Positions 1 through 7,244 of a DNA stretch of 11,934 bases are shown in pieces. Source of the stretch: Planctomycetota bacterium (lineage in GTDB: Bacteria > Planctomycetota > Planctomycetia > Pirellulales > Lacipirellulaceae); assembly GCA_024278035.1 (NCBI GenBank), contig JAJRUA010000396.1, forward strand, positions 1 to 11,934. The letters are read 5' to 3'. Position 1 is the stretch's first letter, and each line of letters opens with the position of its first letter. A model generated the notes under the pieces. That model saw nothing but the letters and a program-made list of their open reading frames with translations, did no database searches and was not told where the DNA came from. The translations under genes were made by a program, and so were the position numbers.

Positions 1-1
1 C

Positions 2-1141
2 CGGTTTTCGCAAATCCCCCGTTTACTCGGCGTCGAGATTCCGGGCAAAACCGTACAGAAAATTCTCACGGACCTTGGCTGTCAAGAGACGCACGTCTGC
101 GAGAAGTGTGTGAAGGTGGTTCCTCCCTCGTGGCGTGCCGATCTGACGCGCGAAGTCGATTTAATCGAAGAGGTCGCTCGTATTTACGGTTACGACAAAA
201 TCCCGACGAAAACGTCACTCTCCCTTGTCCCTTCGGCCAAACGGTTGGAAGACATCGTTCTTGAAAAAGTACGGTCGGTAATGACGGCAGCCGGGTTCGA
301 CGAAGCCTACACGCTTAGTGCCGTCGAGCCAAAATTGGCCGTCGCCTTTAATCCTTGGCCGAGCAGCGAGGCCACTCTTTTATCGACGGGCACCGCCGTC
401 TTGCGCGGTGCTCACTGCCTGCGCCCCAGTCTCACGCCGAGCTTGCTGGCCTGTCGCCGGACGAACGAGACGCTCTCGAACCCAACGATCGAACTCTTTG
501 AGATTGCCAAGGTTTATCTACCGACCGCTGGCGACTTGCCGCAGGAAAAACGAATACTTTCGCTCACCTCCGGCGGCGGTTACTTGGAAATCAAAGGGGT
601 GATTGAAGCGCTCGTCGAGGCGATTGCCCCGGATAGCCAACTCGAAGTCACGCCTGCCGAGGGGGATTTGCTCGACGGCGCTCGCAGCGCCGGTTTGCTG
701 CTCGATGGGGCCGCTTTTTGTCTGATGGGCGAATTGAGCCAAGCGGGCCGCGACGGATTCGACCTGCGGGGCCCGGCGTCGATCGCTGAGCTGGACTTGG
801 GCGTACTGGTCCGAGCCGCACGCCTTGTGGCAACGACCCAGCCTTTGTCAAACTACCCGCCCGTCGCGCGCGATCTGAACATCGTAGTTGGGGAAGGGGT
901 CCGTTGGGCACAGATAGAAGCGATTGTCCTTGATGAAGGGGGCCCGCTTTTGGAGCAAGTCACCTTCGGAGACGACTCGTACCGCGATGCGAAACAGCTA
1001 GGTAAACATAAAAAGAGTGTCGTCTTCCGGCTACAATTTCGGTCGATGAAGGGGACACTCAAAGGGGATGAAGCGGATGCGGTTGTGGAGCGAATCGTGG
1101 AGCGACTGACCGAAAGCCTTGGAGGTCAATTGCGTGCCTGA
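2..1141 (+). CDS. pheT: Phenylalanyl-tRNA synthetase beta subunit, C-terminal part (5' end outside window)
   Basis: The frame is open from base 2, so the gene enters from the left; about 379 residues are present of a protein usually 670-800 long. PheT pairs with PheS as an alpha2beta2 enzyme that charges tRNA-Phe in the cytosol. The visible part starts inside the B5 domain, with the typical VPPSWRADLTREVDLIEEVARIYGYD stretch in shortened form here (key text PSWRADL, EEVARIYGYD). The catalytically inactive class II-like core follows. The last 95 or so residues form the ferredoxin-fold anticodon-binding domain, with YPPVARDLNIVV, FGDDSYRD and the closing KGTLKGDEAD segment. A GTG at 110 is an internal codon, not a start, because the B5 domain continues upstream of it. 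The stop TGA at 1139 lies 15 bases before the next gene on the same strand, so the two may share a transcript. Confidence 0.97.
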   Translation, partial: RFSQIPRLLGVEIPGKTVQKILTDLGCQETHVCEKCVKVVPPSWRADLTREVDLIEEVARIYGYDKIPTKTSLSLVPSAKRLEDIVLEKVRSVMTAAGFDEAYTLSAVEPKLAVAFNPWPSSEATLLSTGTAVLRGAHCLRPSLTPSLLACRRTNETLSNPTIELFEIAKVYLPTAGDLPQEKRILSLTSGGGYLEIKGVIEALVEAIAPDSQLEVTPAEGDLLDGARSAGLLLDGAAFCLMGELSQAGRDGFDLRGPASIAELDLGVLVRAARLVATTQPLSNYPPVARDLNIVVGEGVRWAQIEAIVLDEGGPLLEQVTFGDDSYRDAKQLGKHKKSVVFRLQFRSMKGTLKGDEADAVVERIVERLTESLGGQLRA

Positions 1142-1156
1142 GCGGGTAAGACAGAA

Positions 1157-2593
1157 ATGGGCGACAACATCTACCAACTTTTCGAGGCGACCGTTGCGCG
1201 GCAGCCGAGCAAACAAGCGGTCGCGCAGATCGCCGATGGCCAACTTCACTGGATAACATGGCAAGAGTTGCAAAAACGCGTTCGATGCCGCCAATCAGAA
1301 CTCAAGGACCAGGGCATTGGTTGGGGCGATCCGGTTGTTCACGGCCCCACCAATTCAATCGACTGGATCGTCGATGACCTGGCCACCCAGTCGCTCAATG
1401 CCGTGCTTACGCCTCCCCAATCAGCCTTCACCGGATTAGCCAAGGGCCTCGCCCCAAAGCTTCCTGACGAAGCCCCTCTTGCCACGGTGGTGAGCACCTC
1501 CGGCACTTCGGGAAAAACTCGCACCGTGCTGCTCACGCAACGCAATTTGGCTCTCAATGCCTACACGCTTAGCGAAACAAATGACGGAAATCCAGATGAG
1601 CTACGGCTTTCGTTCCTGCCTTTCAGTCATCTTTATGCGAGAACATGCGATCTTTACACCTGGATTCTCCGCGGGTCACGGCTCGTTCTTTCCGAAAGTC
1701 GAGCGACCCTTTATCGAGATTGTCAGCTTGTCAGGCCGATGGTGATGAACGGGGTTCCCTACTTCTTCCAAAAAACGATCGACTTGGCTGATGCGCAAGG
1801 TGTTTCGTTACGCGAGCTGTTGGGCGGAGAAATCCAAAGGTGCTACTGCGGCGGAGCACCGCTTTCTCAATCGGTCGTGGATTGTTTTGCTAAAGAGGAT
1901 ATCCCCCTGTATTCGGGCTACGGCCTGACAGAAGCCTCACCCGTTGTTACGGCGAACACACCCGAGCACAATAAAATCGGTACCGTGGGACGCCCCTTGC
2001 CGGGTGTTGAAATACGGATGGCTGAAGATGGTGAAGTCTTGGTACGCGGGCCGAATGTGATGCTTGGCTATTGGCAAGATGAAAAAGCAACGGCTGAGAC
2101 GATCCGTGAGGGCTGGCTCCATACGGGCGATCGGGGCCGACTCGACGCCGACGGGTTCCTTACGATCACCGGTCGTAAGAAGGATTTGATTGTCCTAGCG
2201 ACGGGCAAGAATGTGGATCCTTCCCACGTCGAGGCCTTGCTGAGTGCATCGCCGTGGATTGAACAAGTGGCCGTGGTGGGCGAAGGGCAAAAGGGCCTGG
2301 GGGCGATCATCGTGCCCAATTCGGATCGACTTCGAGCCGAAATCCGTCGCCGTCGCTTATGGGTTTGGTCAAAAAAGAGAGCCGTCTCACACCCAAAAAT
2401 CCGCGAGCTGTTTCGGCACGAAATCAGTAAGGTCCTTGCCGAGGCGGCCCATGAAGAGCAGATTCACCATTTCACGATCATCGGCCGAGCCTTCTCTGCC
2501 GAACGAGGCGAAATCACCTTCAAGCTGAGCCTCCGCCGCGCAGCCATCGGGCGGAACTTCACCCGTGAGATTCGGACAATGTTTGGCAACTGA
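1157..2593 (+). CDS. AMP-forming acyl-CoA ligase (acyl-adenylate family), compact form
   Basis: A 478-residue member of the ANL superfamily, which activates a carboxylic acid with ATP to an acyl-AMP and passes it to a thiol such as CoA. The family core motifs are in order: the phosphate loop STSGTSGKTRTVLLTQRN at about 113-130, the adenine-binding YSGYGLTEASP at 252-262, GWLHTGDRG with the ribose-binding Asp325, the hinge GRKKDLIVLATGKNVDP at 339-355, and a C-terminal GEITFKLSLRR in which Lys456 fits the catalytic lysine. Long-chain fatty-acid CoA ligases are usually nearer 600 residues, so this copy is short, mostly in the N-terminal and linker parts. No signal peptide or membrane segment is seen. 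The ATG at 1157 has only a weak upstream purine run (GGGTAAGAC). It follows pheT by 15 bases and may be cotranscribed. Substrate chain length cannot be read from the sequence. Confidence 0.9.
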   Translation: MGDNIYQLFEATVARQPSKQAVAQIADGQLHWITWQELQKRVRCRQSELKDQGIGWGDPVVHGPTNSIDWIVDDLATQSLNAVLTPPQSAFTGLAKGLAPKLPDEAPLATVVSTSGTSGKTRTVLLTQRNLALNAYTLSETNDGNPDELRLSFLPFSHLYARTCDLYTWILRGSRLVLSESRATLYRDCQLVRPMVMNGVPYFFQKTIDLADAQGVSLRELLGGEIQRCYCGGAPLSQSVVDCFAKEDIPLYSGYGLTEASPVVTANTPEHNKIGTVGRPLPGVEIRMAEDGEVLVRGPNVMLGYWQDEKATAETIREGWLHTGDRGRLDADGFLTITGRKKDLIVLATGKNVDPSHVEALLSASPWIEQVAVVGEGQKGLGAIIVPNSDRLRAEIRRRRLWVWSKKRAVSHPKIRELFRHEISKVLAEAAHEEQIHHFTIIGRAFSAERGEITFKLSLRRAAIGRNFTREIRTMFGN

Positions 2594-2673
2594 TTGCCAT
2601 TTTTTTTGTGTGGCTTCTCAAATAGGTTTTGCAGTTCGAGTCGTTTATTCGCGTCTATTCGCGGTTTCTTTTG

Positions 2674-3423
2674 TTAGGAGCTGTGAACGGTTGCCCCCAT
2701 TGAACGTATCGCGGCCAAGGCAATGGCGGCCGTCTCGATCCGCAGTAGCCGGGGTCCAAGCCCCACTCCTTGCCACCCATGGGACAATGCCATTGCGTAC
2801 TCGGTATCGCTGAACCCTCCTTCAGGCCCAACGGCAATGGCAACCGAGTTGGTTTCTGATGTTGTTTTTGAAGGGGTGCTTGGCGAAAGGGGGCTTAGCG
2901 AAATCGGTGGGCTACCCGGATGAGCGATCAGCCGCTCTTGGGCGTCCGTCTGCCCGGTAAAGAAATCTGCCAGAGGCGTTGGATCGGCAATCTCCATCAA
3001 TTGGTTCCGGCCACACTGCTTGGAGGCCTCAATCACGCCGCGTCGCAATTTATCGAGGCCCGTTCCTTTGGGCAGGGGCGAACTTCGCTCGGTCACCAAG
3101 GGAACCAGTCGCGTAACGTCCAGCTCGGTGAGTTTTTCGACGAGCACTTTCTGTCGGTCCCCTTTCGGCAGCGCGATTCCCATAACGATTTTTATGGCCG
3201 CTTCGCGATCGACTTCGTGCTGTCCTAGCACCGCTAGCGTTAGGTCGCGGCGCGTAGTGGCCATTATTTCTGCTGTGAACTCGCCCCCTTTTCCATCGAA
3301 CAGCGTCACCCGATCACCGACGCCTCGTCGCATGACATGCAGCAAATGATGGGCTTCGGTGCCTGCTAGCACCACTTCCATGCCGACAACAATCGGTTGG
3401 TCACTATAAAAGCGTTCGCTCAC
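2674..3423 (-). CDS. rsmE: 16S rRNA (uracil-1498-N3)-methyltransferase
   Basis: 249 residues, the usual size for RsmE, a SPOUT-fold enzyme that methylates U1498 of 16S rRNA with S-adenosylmethionine. The N-terminal PUA-like domain shows HHLLHVMRRGVGD (25-37). Family signatures follow: LPKGDRQKVLVEKLTEL (85-101), EASKQCGRNQ (132-141), AVGPEGGFSDTE (197-208) and GLGPRLLRIETAAI (221-234); the last two build the trefoil knot that holds the cofactor. Residues about 171-193 are a Ser/Pro/Thr-rich insert just before the knot, which looks like a lineage-specific loop. The start is GTG at 3421-3423 (MSERFY), with a weak AGG about 11 bases upstream. The gene converges on the acyl-CoA ligase and diverges from the ATPase. 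A perfect TATAAT lies about 70 bases upstream. Confidence 0.95.
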   Translation of the reverse strand: MSERFYSDQPIVVGMEVVLAGTEAHHLLHVMRRGVGDRVTLFDGKGGEFTAEIMATTRRDLTLAVLGQHEVDREAAIKIVMGIALPKGDRQKVLVEKLTELDVTRLVPLVTERSSPLPKGTGLDKLRRGVIEASKQCGRNQLMEIADPTPLADFFTGQTDAQERLIAHPGSPPISLSPLSPSTPSKTTSETNSVAIAVGPEGGFSDTEYAMALSHGWQGVGLGPRLLRIETAAIALAAIRSMGATVHSS

Positions 3424-3487
3424 GATTCAATTCGCCTGAGAAGCTGGAGGGGGAGTAGTAGGGCAACGTGAAGTTGCCGGGCACTCA

Positions 3488-3527
3488 TTGCCGATTATAC
3501 CGACGGGTTGCCGATTATGACGACGGG
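3488..3527. repeat. Tandem 20-base direct repeat in the rsmE/ATPase divergent gap
   Basis: Two head-to-tail units, TTGCCGATTATACCGACGGG (3488-3507) and TTGCCGATTATGACGACGGG (3508-3527), match at 18 of 20 positions. The 20-base period is close to two helical turns. On the minus strand each unit carries a -10-like TATAAT or CATAAT; on the plus strand TTGCCG of unit 1 and GATTAT of unit 2 could act as a weak -35/-10 pair for the ATPase gene. It may be a duplicated regulator site or a duplicated promoter. Confidence 0.6.
3494..3499 (-). promoter_or_regulatory. Putative -10 box for rsmE
   Basis: Reading the minus strand gives a perfect TATAAT, which would place the transcription start near 3487 and leave a leader of roughly 63 bases before the GTG of rsmE. 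No clear TTGACA-like -35 box sits 16-18 bases upstream. The next copy of the tandem repeat offers CATAAT 20 bases further up, so there may be two alternative starts. The assignment is inferred from the motif and position only. Confidence 0.45.
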
Positions 3528-3576
3528 GCTTGGATTGTGCGACCGCCCCTGCCAAAAAATCTACGGAAGCTAAAAG

Positions 3577-4404
3577 ATGTATCTTCAACACTGGGGTCTC
3601 GACCGTTCGCCATTTACCACTTCGCTGGCCTCCCCCTATCCGACAGTTCCGCTTGTTGAGGCAACGGCCCGGGCCGATTATCTTGTGAGCCAGCGTCGCC
3701 GGATGGGTGTGCTGCTCGGCGGACGGGGTTGGGGCAAAACGACCACCTTGGCCGCCATCGCTGCGGAGCAGGCAAGCCATGGCGCCGCCGTGGCGATTAT
3801 CGATGCGGTCGCCCTCACAGCGCGCGAACTTCTATGGCGTAGTGCCGAGGGACTTGGTGCAGCGCCGGATCCGGGCGACACACAGATGCGTCTCTGGCGG
3901 CGAATCGAAGATCGGCTCGCCGAGAACCGCTGGCAAGGCCGTTCGACAGTGCTTTTGGTGGACGATGCCCAAGAACTGGGTCCCGACTCGCAACAGCAGC
4001 TTTTCCGGCTTGCCCGGTTGGAGTCGGACCTCTCGATCGGCGCCGACGCCCGCTGGACGATCTTGCTTGCCACCTCGCCCGACGCCCTTGAGCAGCTTGG
4101 CGAATCGCTCCTGCACCTGATCGATCTACGAATTGATCTCGTGCGATGGACCACGGACGACACGGTCGGTTATGTCCAAACGTCGCTCATCGATGCAGGG
4201 TGCTACGAGCCGATTTTCACCGACGCCGCGATCGAGAGTCTACAAGAACTAACCCAGGGGGTGCCTCGCCACGTGGCCCGCCTTGCCGATTTCGCGCTGC
4301 TTACCGGCGCCAATCAGCAGGCACCACAAATTAGCGAGACCCTCATCGAACAAGCGTTCGATGAGACGAAGTGGTCTCCCGGCGGGGTGGCCTTGGCCGT
4401 CTGA
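3577..4404 (+). CDS. ExeA/GspA-type AAA ATPase
   Basis: 275 residues. The opening MYLQHWGLDRSPF is the hallmark start of the ExeA/GspA/MshM ATPases, which fixes the ATG at 3577; GGAAG lies 7 bases upstream. Walker A is GGRGWGKT (48-55), Walker B is VLLVDDAQEL (125-134), sensor 1 is ILLATS (162-167), and GVPRHVARLADFAL (228-241) gives the sensor 2 arginine. In characterised members such as Aeromonas ExeA the ATPase domain is cytosolic and is followed by a membrane helix and a peptidoglycan-binding domain that help assemble the type II secretin. This protein has only the ATPase part, with no membrane segment. No secretion or pilus gene is visible nearby. It could serve a type II secretion or type IV pilus system elsewhere, or another ATP-driven role. 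Family call is sure, role is not. Confidence 0.88.
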   Translation: MYLQHWGLDRSPFTTSLASPYPTVPLVEATARADYLVSQRRRMGVLLGGRGWGKTTTLAAIAAEQASHGAAVAIIDAVALTARELLWRSAEGLGAAPDPGDTQMRLWRRIEDRLAENRWQGRSTVLLVDDAQELGPDSQQQLFRLARLESDLSIGADARWTILLATSPDALEQLGESLLHLIDLRIDLVRWTTDDTVGYVQTSLIDAGCYEPIFTDAAIESLQELTQGVPRHVARLADFALLTGANQQAPQISETLIEQAFDETKWSPGGVALAV

Positions 4405-4448
4405 TTTACAAATCGCTACCAACCGCGTTGGAAGATGCCCAAGACGCG

Positions 4449-6065
4449 TTAGACGACGGGAGCCCCCGTTCGCAGTGCTCCCAGCTTCTCTCGTAATTTT
4501 ACGATTTGCCGCTCAAAACCCTCTTGGTCTTTCCGGACGCGTTCTAGAATCTTCTCGCTGCTAGAATGGATCGTGCCGGTCCACTTGCTGATCTGATCGA
4601 GGTTCTCGGCGTGTTTTTCGATCGAGTTAATCGCTTTATCGATTGCGTCGAAATCGATCTCTTCCGTCTCCGTGCCACGGTGGAATTCGGTAACACAGGC
4701 GCGGGCAATCTCAATGGCTGCCAAAAGATAGGAATCGGTCGAAGGGTCTTGGGCATCCCACACGACGATCAAGTCGTTACGGTACCGGGCAAGGGGCTTG
4801 AGGTCTTCGGGGGCCGTGGCCCGTGACCAAATGAAGACGCCGAAGTCCGCCCCTCGGTTTTTCTTGGCTTGCTCAAGTTCGTCAATCGCCTTAGGAACAC
4901 TGTAGCCGAGGGCCTCCTTCGCCTCGAAAACGATCGTCGCCCCGGCAGCGGGCGAATCGGGGCCTAGCCGAAGGGTGGCGTCGCCCACTTTGCAATTGCG
5001 GATAGCGCCCGTTGTGTTGCCGGTGGACTCAGCCAAATCGCCCCGCTGTTGCGATTCGTTTTGCACGAAAGTGAAAGCCGCCTCTTCGAACAGGGCCCCA
5101 TGCTCGGGGCTCGAAGCCGCCGACTCTCGTTTTTGGGTCAACTTCGCCAGCTCTGTTGTGACTTTCTCCTGGAACTCCGCGTTGGTTTTGACGTGGGCAG
5201 ACAGCACCGTCAGCAATTCTTCTTTCACTCGTGACAAGCCGGACTCTTTGTTGTCGAGCGAGAACTCACTGCTGATCGTTTTCTGCGCGCGATCCACGTT
5301 CCGCACCAGTCGGCTGAGGGCCGAATCCTCTTCGTCGAGCGAAAACTCCTTGATGACTTCGTCTATTTTCCCCTGCAAGTCCTTCGAGAGATCGCCATGC
5401 TTGCCGGTTAGTTCTTGCACCAGTCGGCTCAGAGCGCTCTCTTTGTCATCCAACGAAAATTGCCGAAGGACCTGATTGCGTTGGCCGGTGAGTTGTTCTT
5501 CGACCATCTTTTGTAAACGGGCCAACAAGCCGCTCGATTGCTCGGGGTCGAGCTGTTTCATCAGGGGGCTCTCCCTGCCGAACTGGGAGGCGAACAACTG
5601 AGCCAGGGGCGATGCTTCGCCATGGAGTTGCGACTTGAGCAACCTTGCCAGTTCGCCGTCGGCGCTCACCAGCCGTTCGACCCGTTCGCTCAGCCGGCCA
5701 CTCTTAGGATCGAAATACTTTTCTAAGAGCGAAGTCGTCTGTTTCTGGGCATGGTCGGCATGTTGTTCCAAGGCCTGTTGGAGTTGCCCCAGAAGATGCT
5801 CCCCCGCGTTACGGACTTGCTCCGTATCGATGCGTGCCGAGGCGTGTTTGAGCGCTAAGACACCGATTCGCAAGGAGTCGAGTGCGAAGTCGGCCCGCGC
5901 TCGCCCTTCGGGCAGCGAACAGAGCGATTCTATAACGACCGGGTCACGCACTTCAAGCTGAAGTGATAGCACGGGGGGGAATTCGCCGTAGGAACCGTCA
6001 TCGAGCTTTGTGTCGTCGTCCGTCGATGGGTCTAAGGGGCGAGCGTACTGGGCTTCGTGCGGCAT
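4449..6065 (-). CDS. Coiled-coil protein with FSLD repeats and C-terminal PD-(D/E)XK-like domain, function unknown
   Basis: About 538 residues, no signal peptide or membrane segment. The N-terminal 100 residues are acidic at first, then a charged helical region runs to about 310 and looks like coiled coil. Within it the motif xFSLDxxxSxLSRxx occurs three times (about 202-216, 240-254, 267-281), and a weaker copy FDPKSGRLSERVERLV lies near 118-133. Residues about 320-455 resemble a PD-(D/E)XK nuclease fold: GALFEEAAF (Glu327/Glu328), KVGD (Asp362), IVFEAKE (Glu381, Lys383) and ELEQAKKNRGA (Gln399). A short second coiled coil closes the protein. I recall unnamed homologs of this layout in planctomycetes and other bacteria but no assigned role. 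The ATG at 6065 is preferred because GGAG lies six bases upstream; an ATG at 6077 adds four residues and lacks a ribosome site. The gene converges on the ATPase gene. Confidence 0.75.
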   Translation of the reverse strand: MPHEAQYARPLDPSTDDDTKLDDGSYGEFPPVLSLQLEVRDPVVIESLCSLPEGRARADFALDSLRIGVLALKHASARIDTEQVRNAGEHLLGQLQQALEQHADHAQKQTTSLLEKYFDPKSGRLSERVERLVSADGELARLLKSQLHGEASPLAQLFASQFGRESPLMKQLDPEQSSGLLARLQKMVEEQLTGQRNQVLRQFSLDDKESALSRLVQELTGKHGDLSKDLQGKIDEVIKEFSLDEEDSALSRLVRNVDRAQKTISSEFSLDNKESGLSRVKEELLTVLSAHVKTNAEFQEKVTTELAKLTQKRESAASSPEHGALFEEAAFTFVQNESQQRGDLAESTGNTTGAIRNCKVGDATLRLGPDSPAAGATIVFEAKEALGYSVPKAIDELEQAKKNRGADFGVFIWSRATAPEDLKPLARYRNDLIVVWDAQDPSTDSYLLAAIEIARACVTEFHRGTETEEIDFDAIDKAINSIEKHAENLDQISKWTGTIHSSSEKILERVRKDQEGFERQIVKLREKLGALRTGAPVV

Positions 6066-6086
6066 GGCGGGCTCCATTGTCCGAGA

Positions 6087-6092
6087 ATTATT
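6087..6092 (-). promoter_or_regulatory. Possible -10 box for the coiled-coil protein gene
   Basis: The minus strand reads CAATAAT, with AATAAT at 6092-6087. Transcription from it would begin close to 6080, just before the outer ATG (6077), which again favours the inner ATG at 6065 that has a GGAG site. No convincing -35 box is visible, so confidence is low. Confidence 0.25.
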
Positions 6093-6295
6093 GTCCGTGA
6101 ATCTCCCGCTTGATAAGGGGAGTTGGGTCTTGCTGAACCTCAGTTGTAACGCGCAAGGCGGTGCTTTTGTACAGTGGTAGCATTCTTTTTTTCTCGAATT
6201 GCTCCTCTGGTTCTTTTACCTAGTCGGTACCGGCGCCCATTCGGCATAGGGAGAGGGGGGAAGCTCTGCTAAGCTCAGGCGGTCCGATTTTCCCA

Positions 6296-6301
6296 TATAA
6301 T
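6296..6301 (+). promoter_or_regulatory. Putative -10 box for the LolA-like secreted protein gene
   Basis: A perfect TATAAT lies only 8 bases before an in-frame ATG at 6310. The transcription start would then fall near 6308, leaving almost no leader for that ATG but a leader of about 20 bases with AGGA for the ATG at 6328. No good -35 is seen 17 bases upstream (GCTCAG). The box therefore helps decide the start codon. Confidence 0.45.
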
Positions 6302-6327
6302 CATGTAATATGCAGGAACCTGCTCTG

Positions 6328-7197
6328 ATGCCACGCTTGGTTGCCATACTCGTTTTGCTAGCATTCGCCTCGTTAGGAGCGAATTCCGATTCCGCTTGGG
6401 CTCAGCCTCAGCAGCCCCCCATCGCCCCTGCGGTGCCGACCGGTTTCACACTCTCGGCGGTTGAGCAGGCTTACCTCGATCAGGTGCTCCAGCAATGGGA
6501 AACACAAAGCGGCAAGATACAAACCTTTAGCTGCGACTTCACACGACTCGTCTACGACCCCGTCTTCGGCCCTGCTGATCGGCACAAGAATGAAGAAGAT
6601 GGCACGCTTAGCTACCAGAAGCCCGATAAGGGGAGCTTTGAGATCAAAGAGGTTCGCCAATGGGATGCCAAAGAGCAGAAGTACCTTGTGAACTCACAAG
6701 CCATCGGCGAGCACTGGGTTTGCGATGGCCTGGCTATTTACGAATACAAGAACGAACAGCGACAGCTTGTCGTACGGCCCATTCCGCCTGAGATGCAAGG
6801 CAAGAGTATCGTGGATGGGCCGCTGCCCTTCTTGTTCGGTGCTGAGGCGGCCAAGCTAAAACGCCGCTATTGGATGAAAATCGATCCCCGCACCCAAGCG
6901 GGTCAGATTCGTCTGGTTGCCGTGCCAAAGTTTCAGGCCGACGCGGCCAACTATCGCCAAGTCGAACTGCTCCTCGACCAAAAGAAAATGTTGCCGACCG
7001 CCATGCAGGTTTACATGCCGGACAGTAGCCGGACGGTTTACACCTTCGCGCTCGGCGGTTCCCAAGTGAACAGTCGCATGACGGCACTTTGGAACCAACT
7101 GTTCAGTTCACCCCGGACACCGTTCGGCTGGAAGCGAGTGGTCGAATCCCCTCAGGCAGCACAAACGCCCCGTCCCTCGGGCCCCGCCCGACGGTAA
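6328..7197 (+). CDS. Secreted LolA-like protein, planctomycete TIGR03009-type family
   Basis: About 289 residues from the ATG at 6328. A signal peptide is clear: MPRLVAILVLLAFASLGA followed by DSAWA and a likely cut before QPQQ (after residue 25). The mature domain (about 45-245) carries text I associate with a planctomycete-restricted family that resembles lipoprotein carrier LolA: TFSCDFTRLVYDPVFGPA, GTLSYQKPDKGSFEI, HWVCDGLAIYEY, RPIPPEMQGKSIVDGPLPFLFG and MLPTAMQVYMPD. LolA proteins bind lipoproteins in a hydrophobic half-barrel in the periplasm; whether this family does so is not known. The last 40 residues are Pro/Arg-rich and probably disordered. The outer ATG at 6310 would put six residues before the signal peptide and sits on the predicted transcription start, so 6328 is preferred. 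It diverges from the coiled-coil protein gene and converges on the glycosyltransferase. Confidence 0.85.
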   Translation: MPRLVAILVLLAFASLGANSDSAWAQPQQPPIAPAVPTGFTLSAVEQAYLDQVLQQWETQSGKIQTFSCDFTRLVYDPVFGPADRHKNEEDGTLSYQKPDKGSFEIKEVRQWDAKEQKYLVNSQAIGEHWVCDGLAIYEYKNEQRQLVVRPIPPEMQGKSIVDGPLPFLFGAEAAKLKRRYWMKIDPRTQAGQIRLVAVPKFQADAANYRQVELLLDQKKMLPTAMQVYMPDSSRTVYTFALGGSQVNSRMTALWNQLFSSPRTPFGWKRVVESPQAAQTPRPSGPARR

Positions 7198-7198
7198 G

Positions 7199-7223
7199 GT
7201 TCGCCAGCATTCCAATGGCGAAC
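7199..7223. terminator. Hairpin after the LolA-like gene, possible bidirectional terminator
   Basis: GTTCGCCA (7199-7206) pairs perfectly with TGGCGAAC (7216-7223) around a 9-base loop. It begins one base after the TAA at 7195-7197 and sits between two convergent genes, the usual place for a shared terminator. The T-rich stretch TTTTCTT follows only about 15 bases later, so it is not a textbook intrinsic terminator. Confidence 0.35.
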
Positions 7224-7244
7224 GGTGGGCGTAAGTCGGTTTTC

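Noticed and set aside
2594..2673. Possible terminator between the convergent acyl-CoA ligase and rsmE genes
   Set aside because: There is a run of eight T and a small CGCG...CGCG pair near 2650-2663, but no stem of useful length adjoins a T run.
3427..3780. Minus-strand open frame of 117 codons upstream of rsmE
   Set aside because: It lies opposite the well-supported ATPase start and Walker A region and shows no recognisable domain; it is a shadow of that gene.
4419..4431. Small hairpin CCAAC-CGC-GTTGG between convergent genes
   Set aside because: A five-base stem with a three-base loop and no T run is too weak to call a terminator.
4975..5475. Plus-strand open frame of 166 codons, Ser-rich
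   Set aside because: It is antisense to the repeat-bearing coiled-coil gene; its repeats mirror the FSLD repeats of the real frame.
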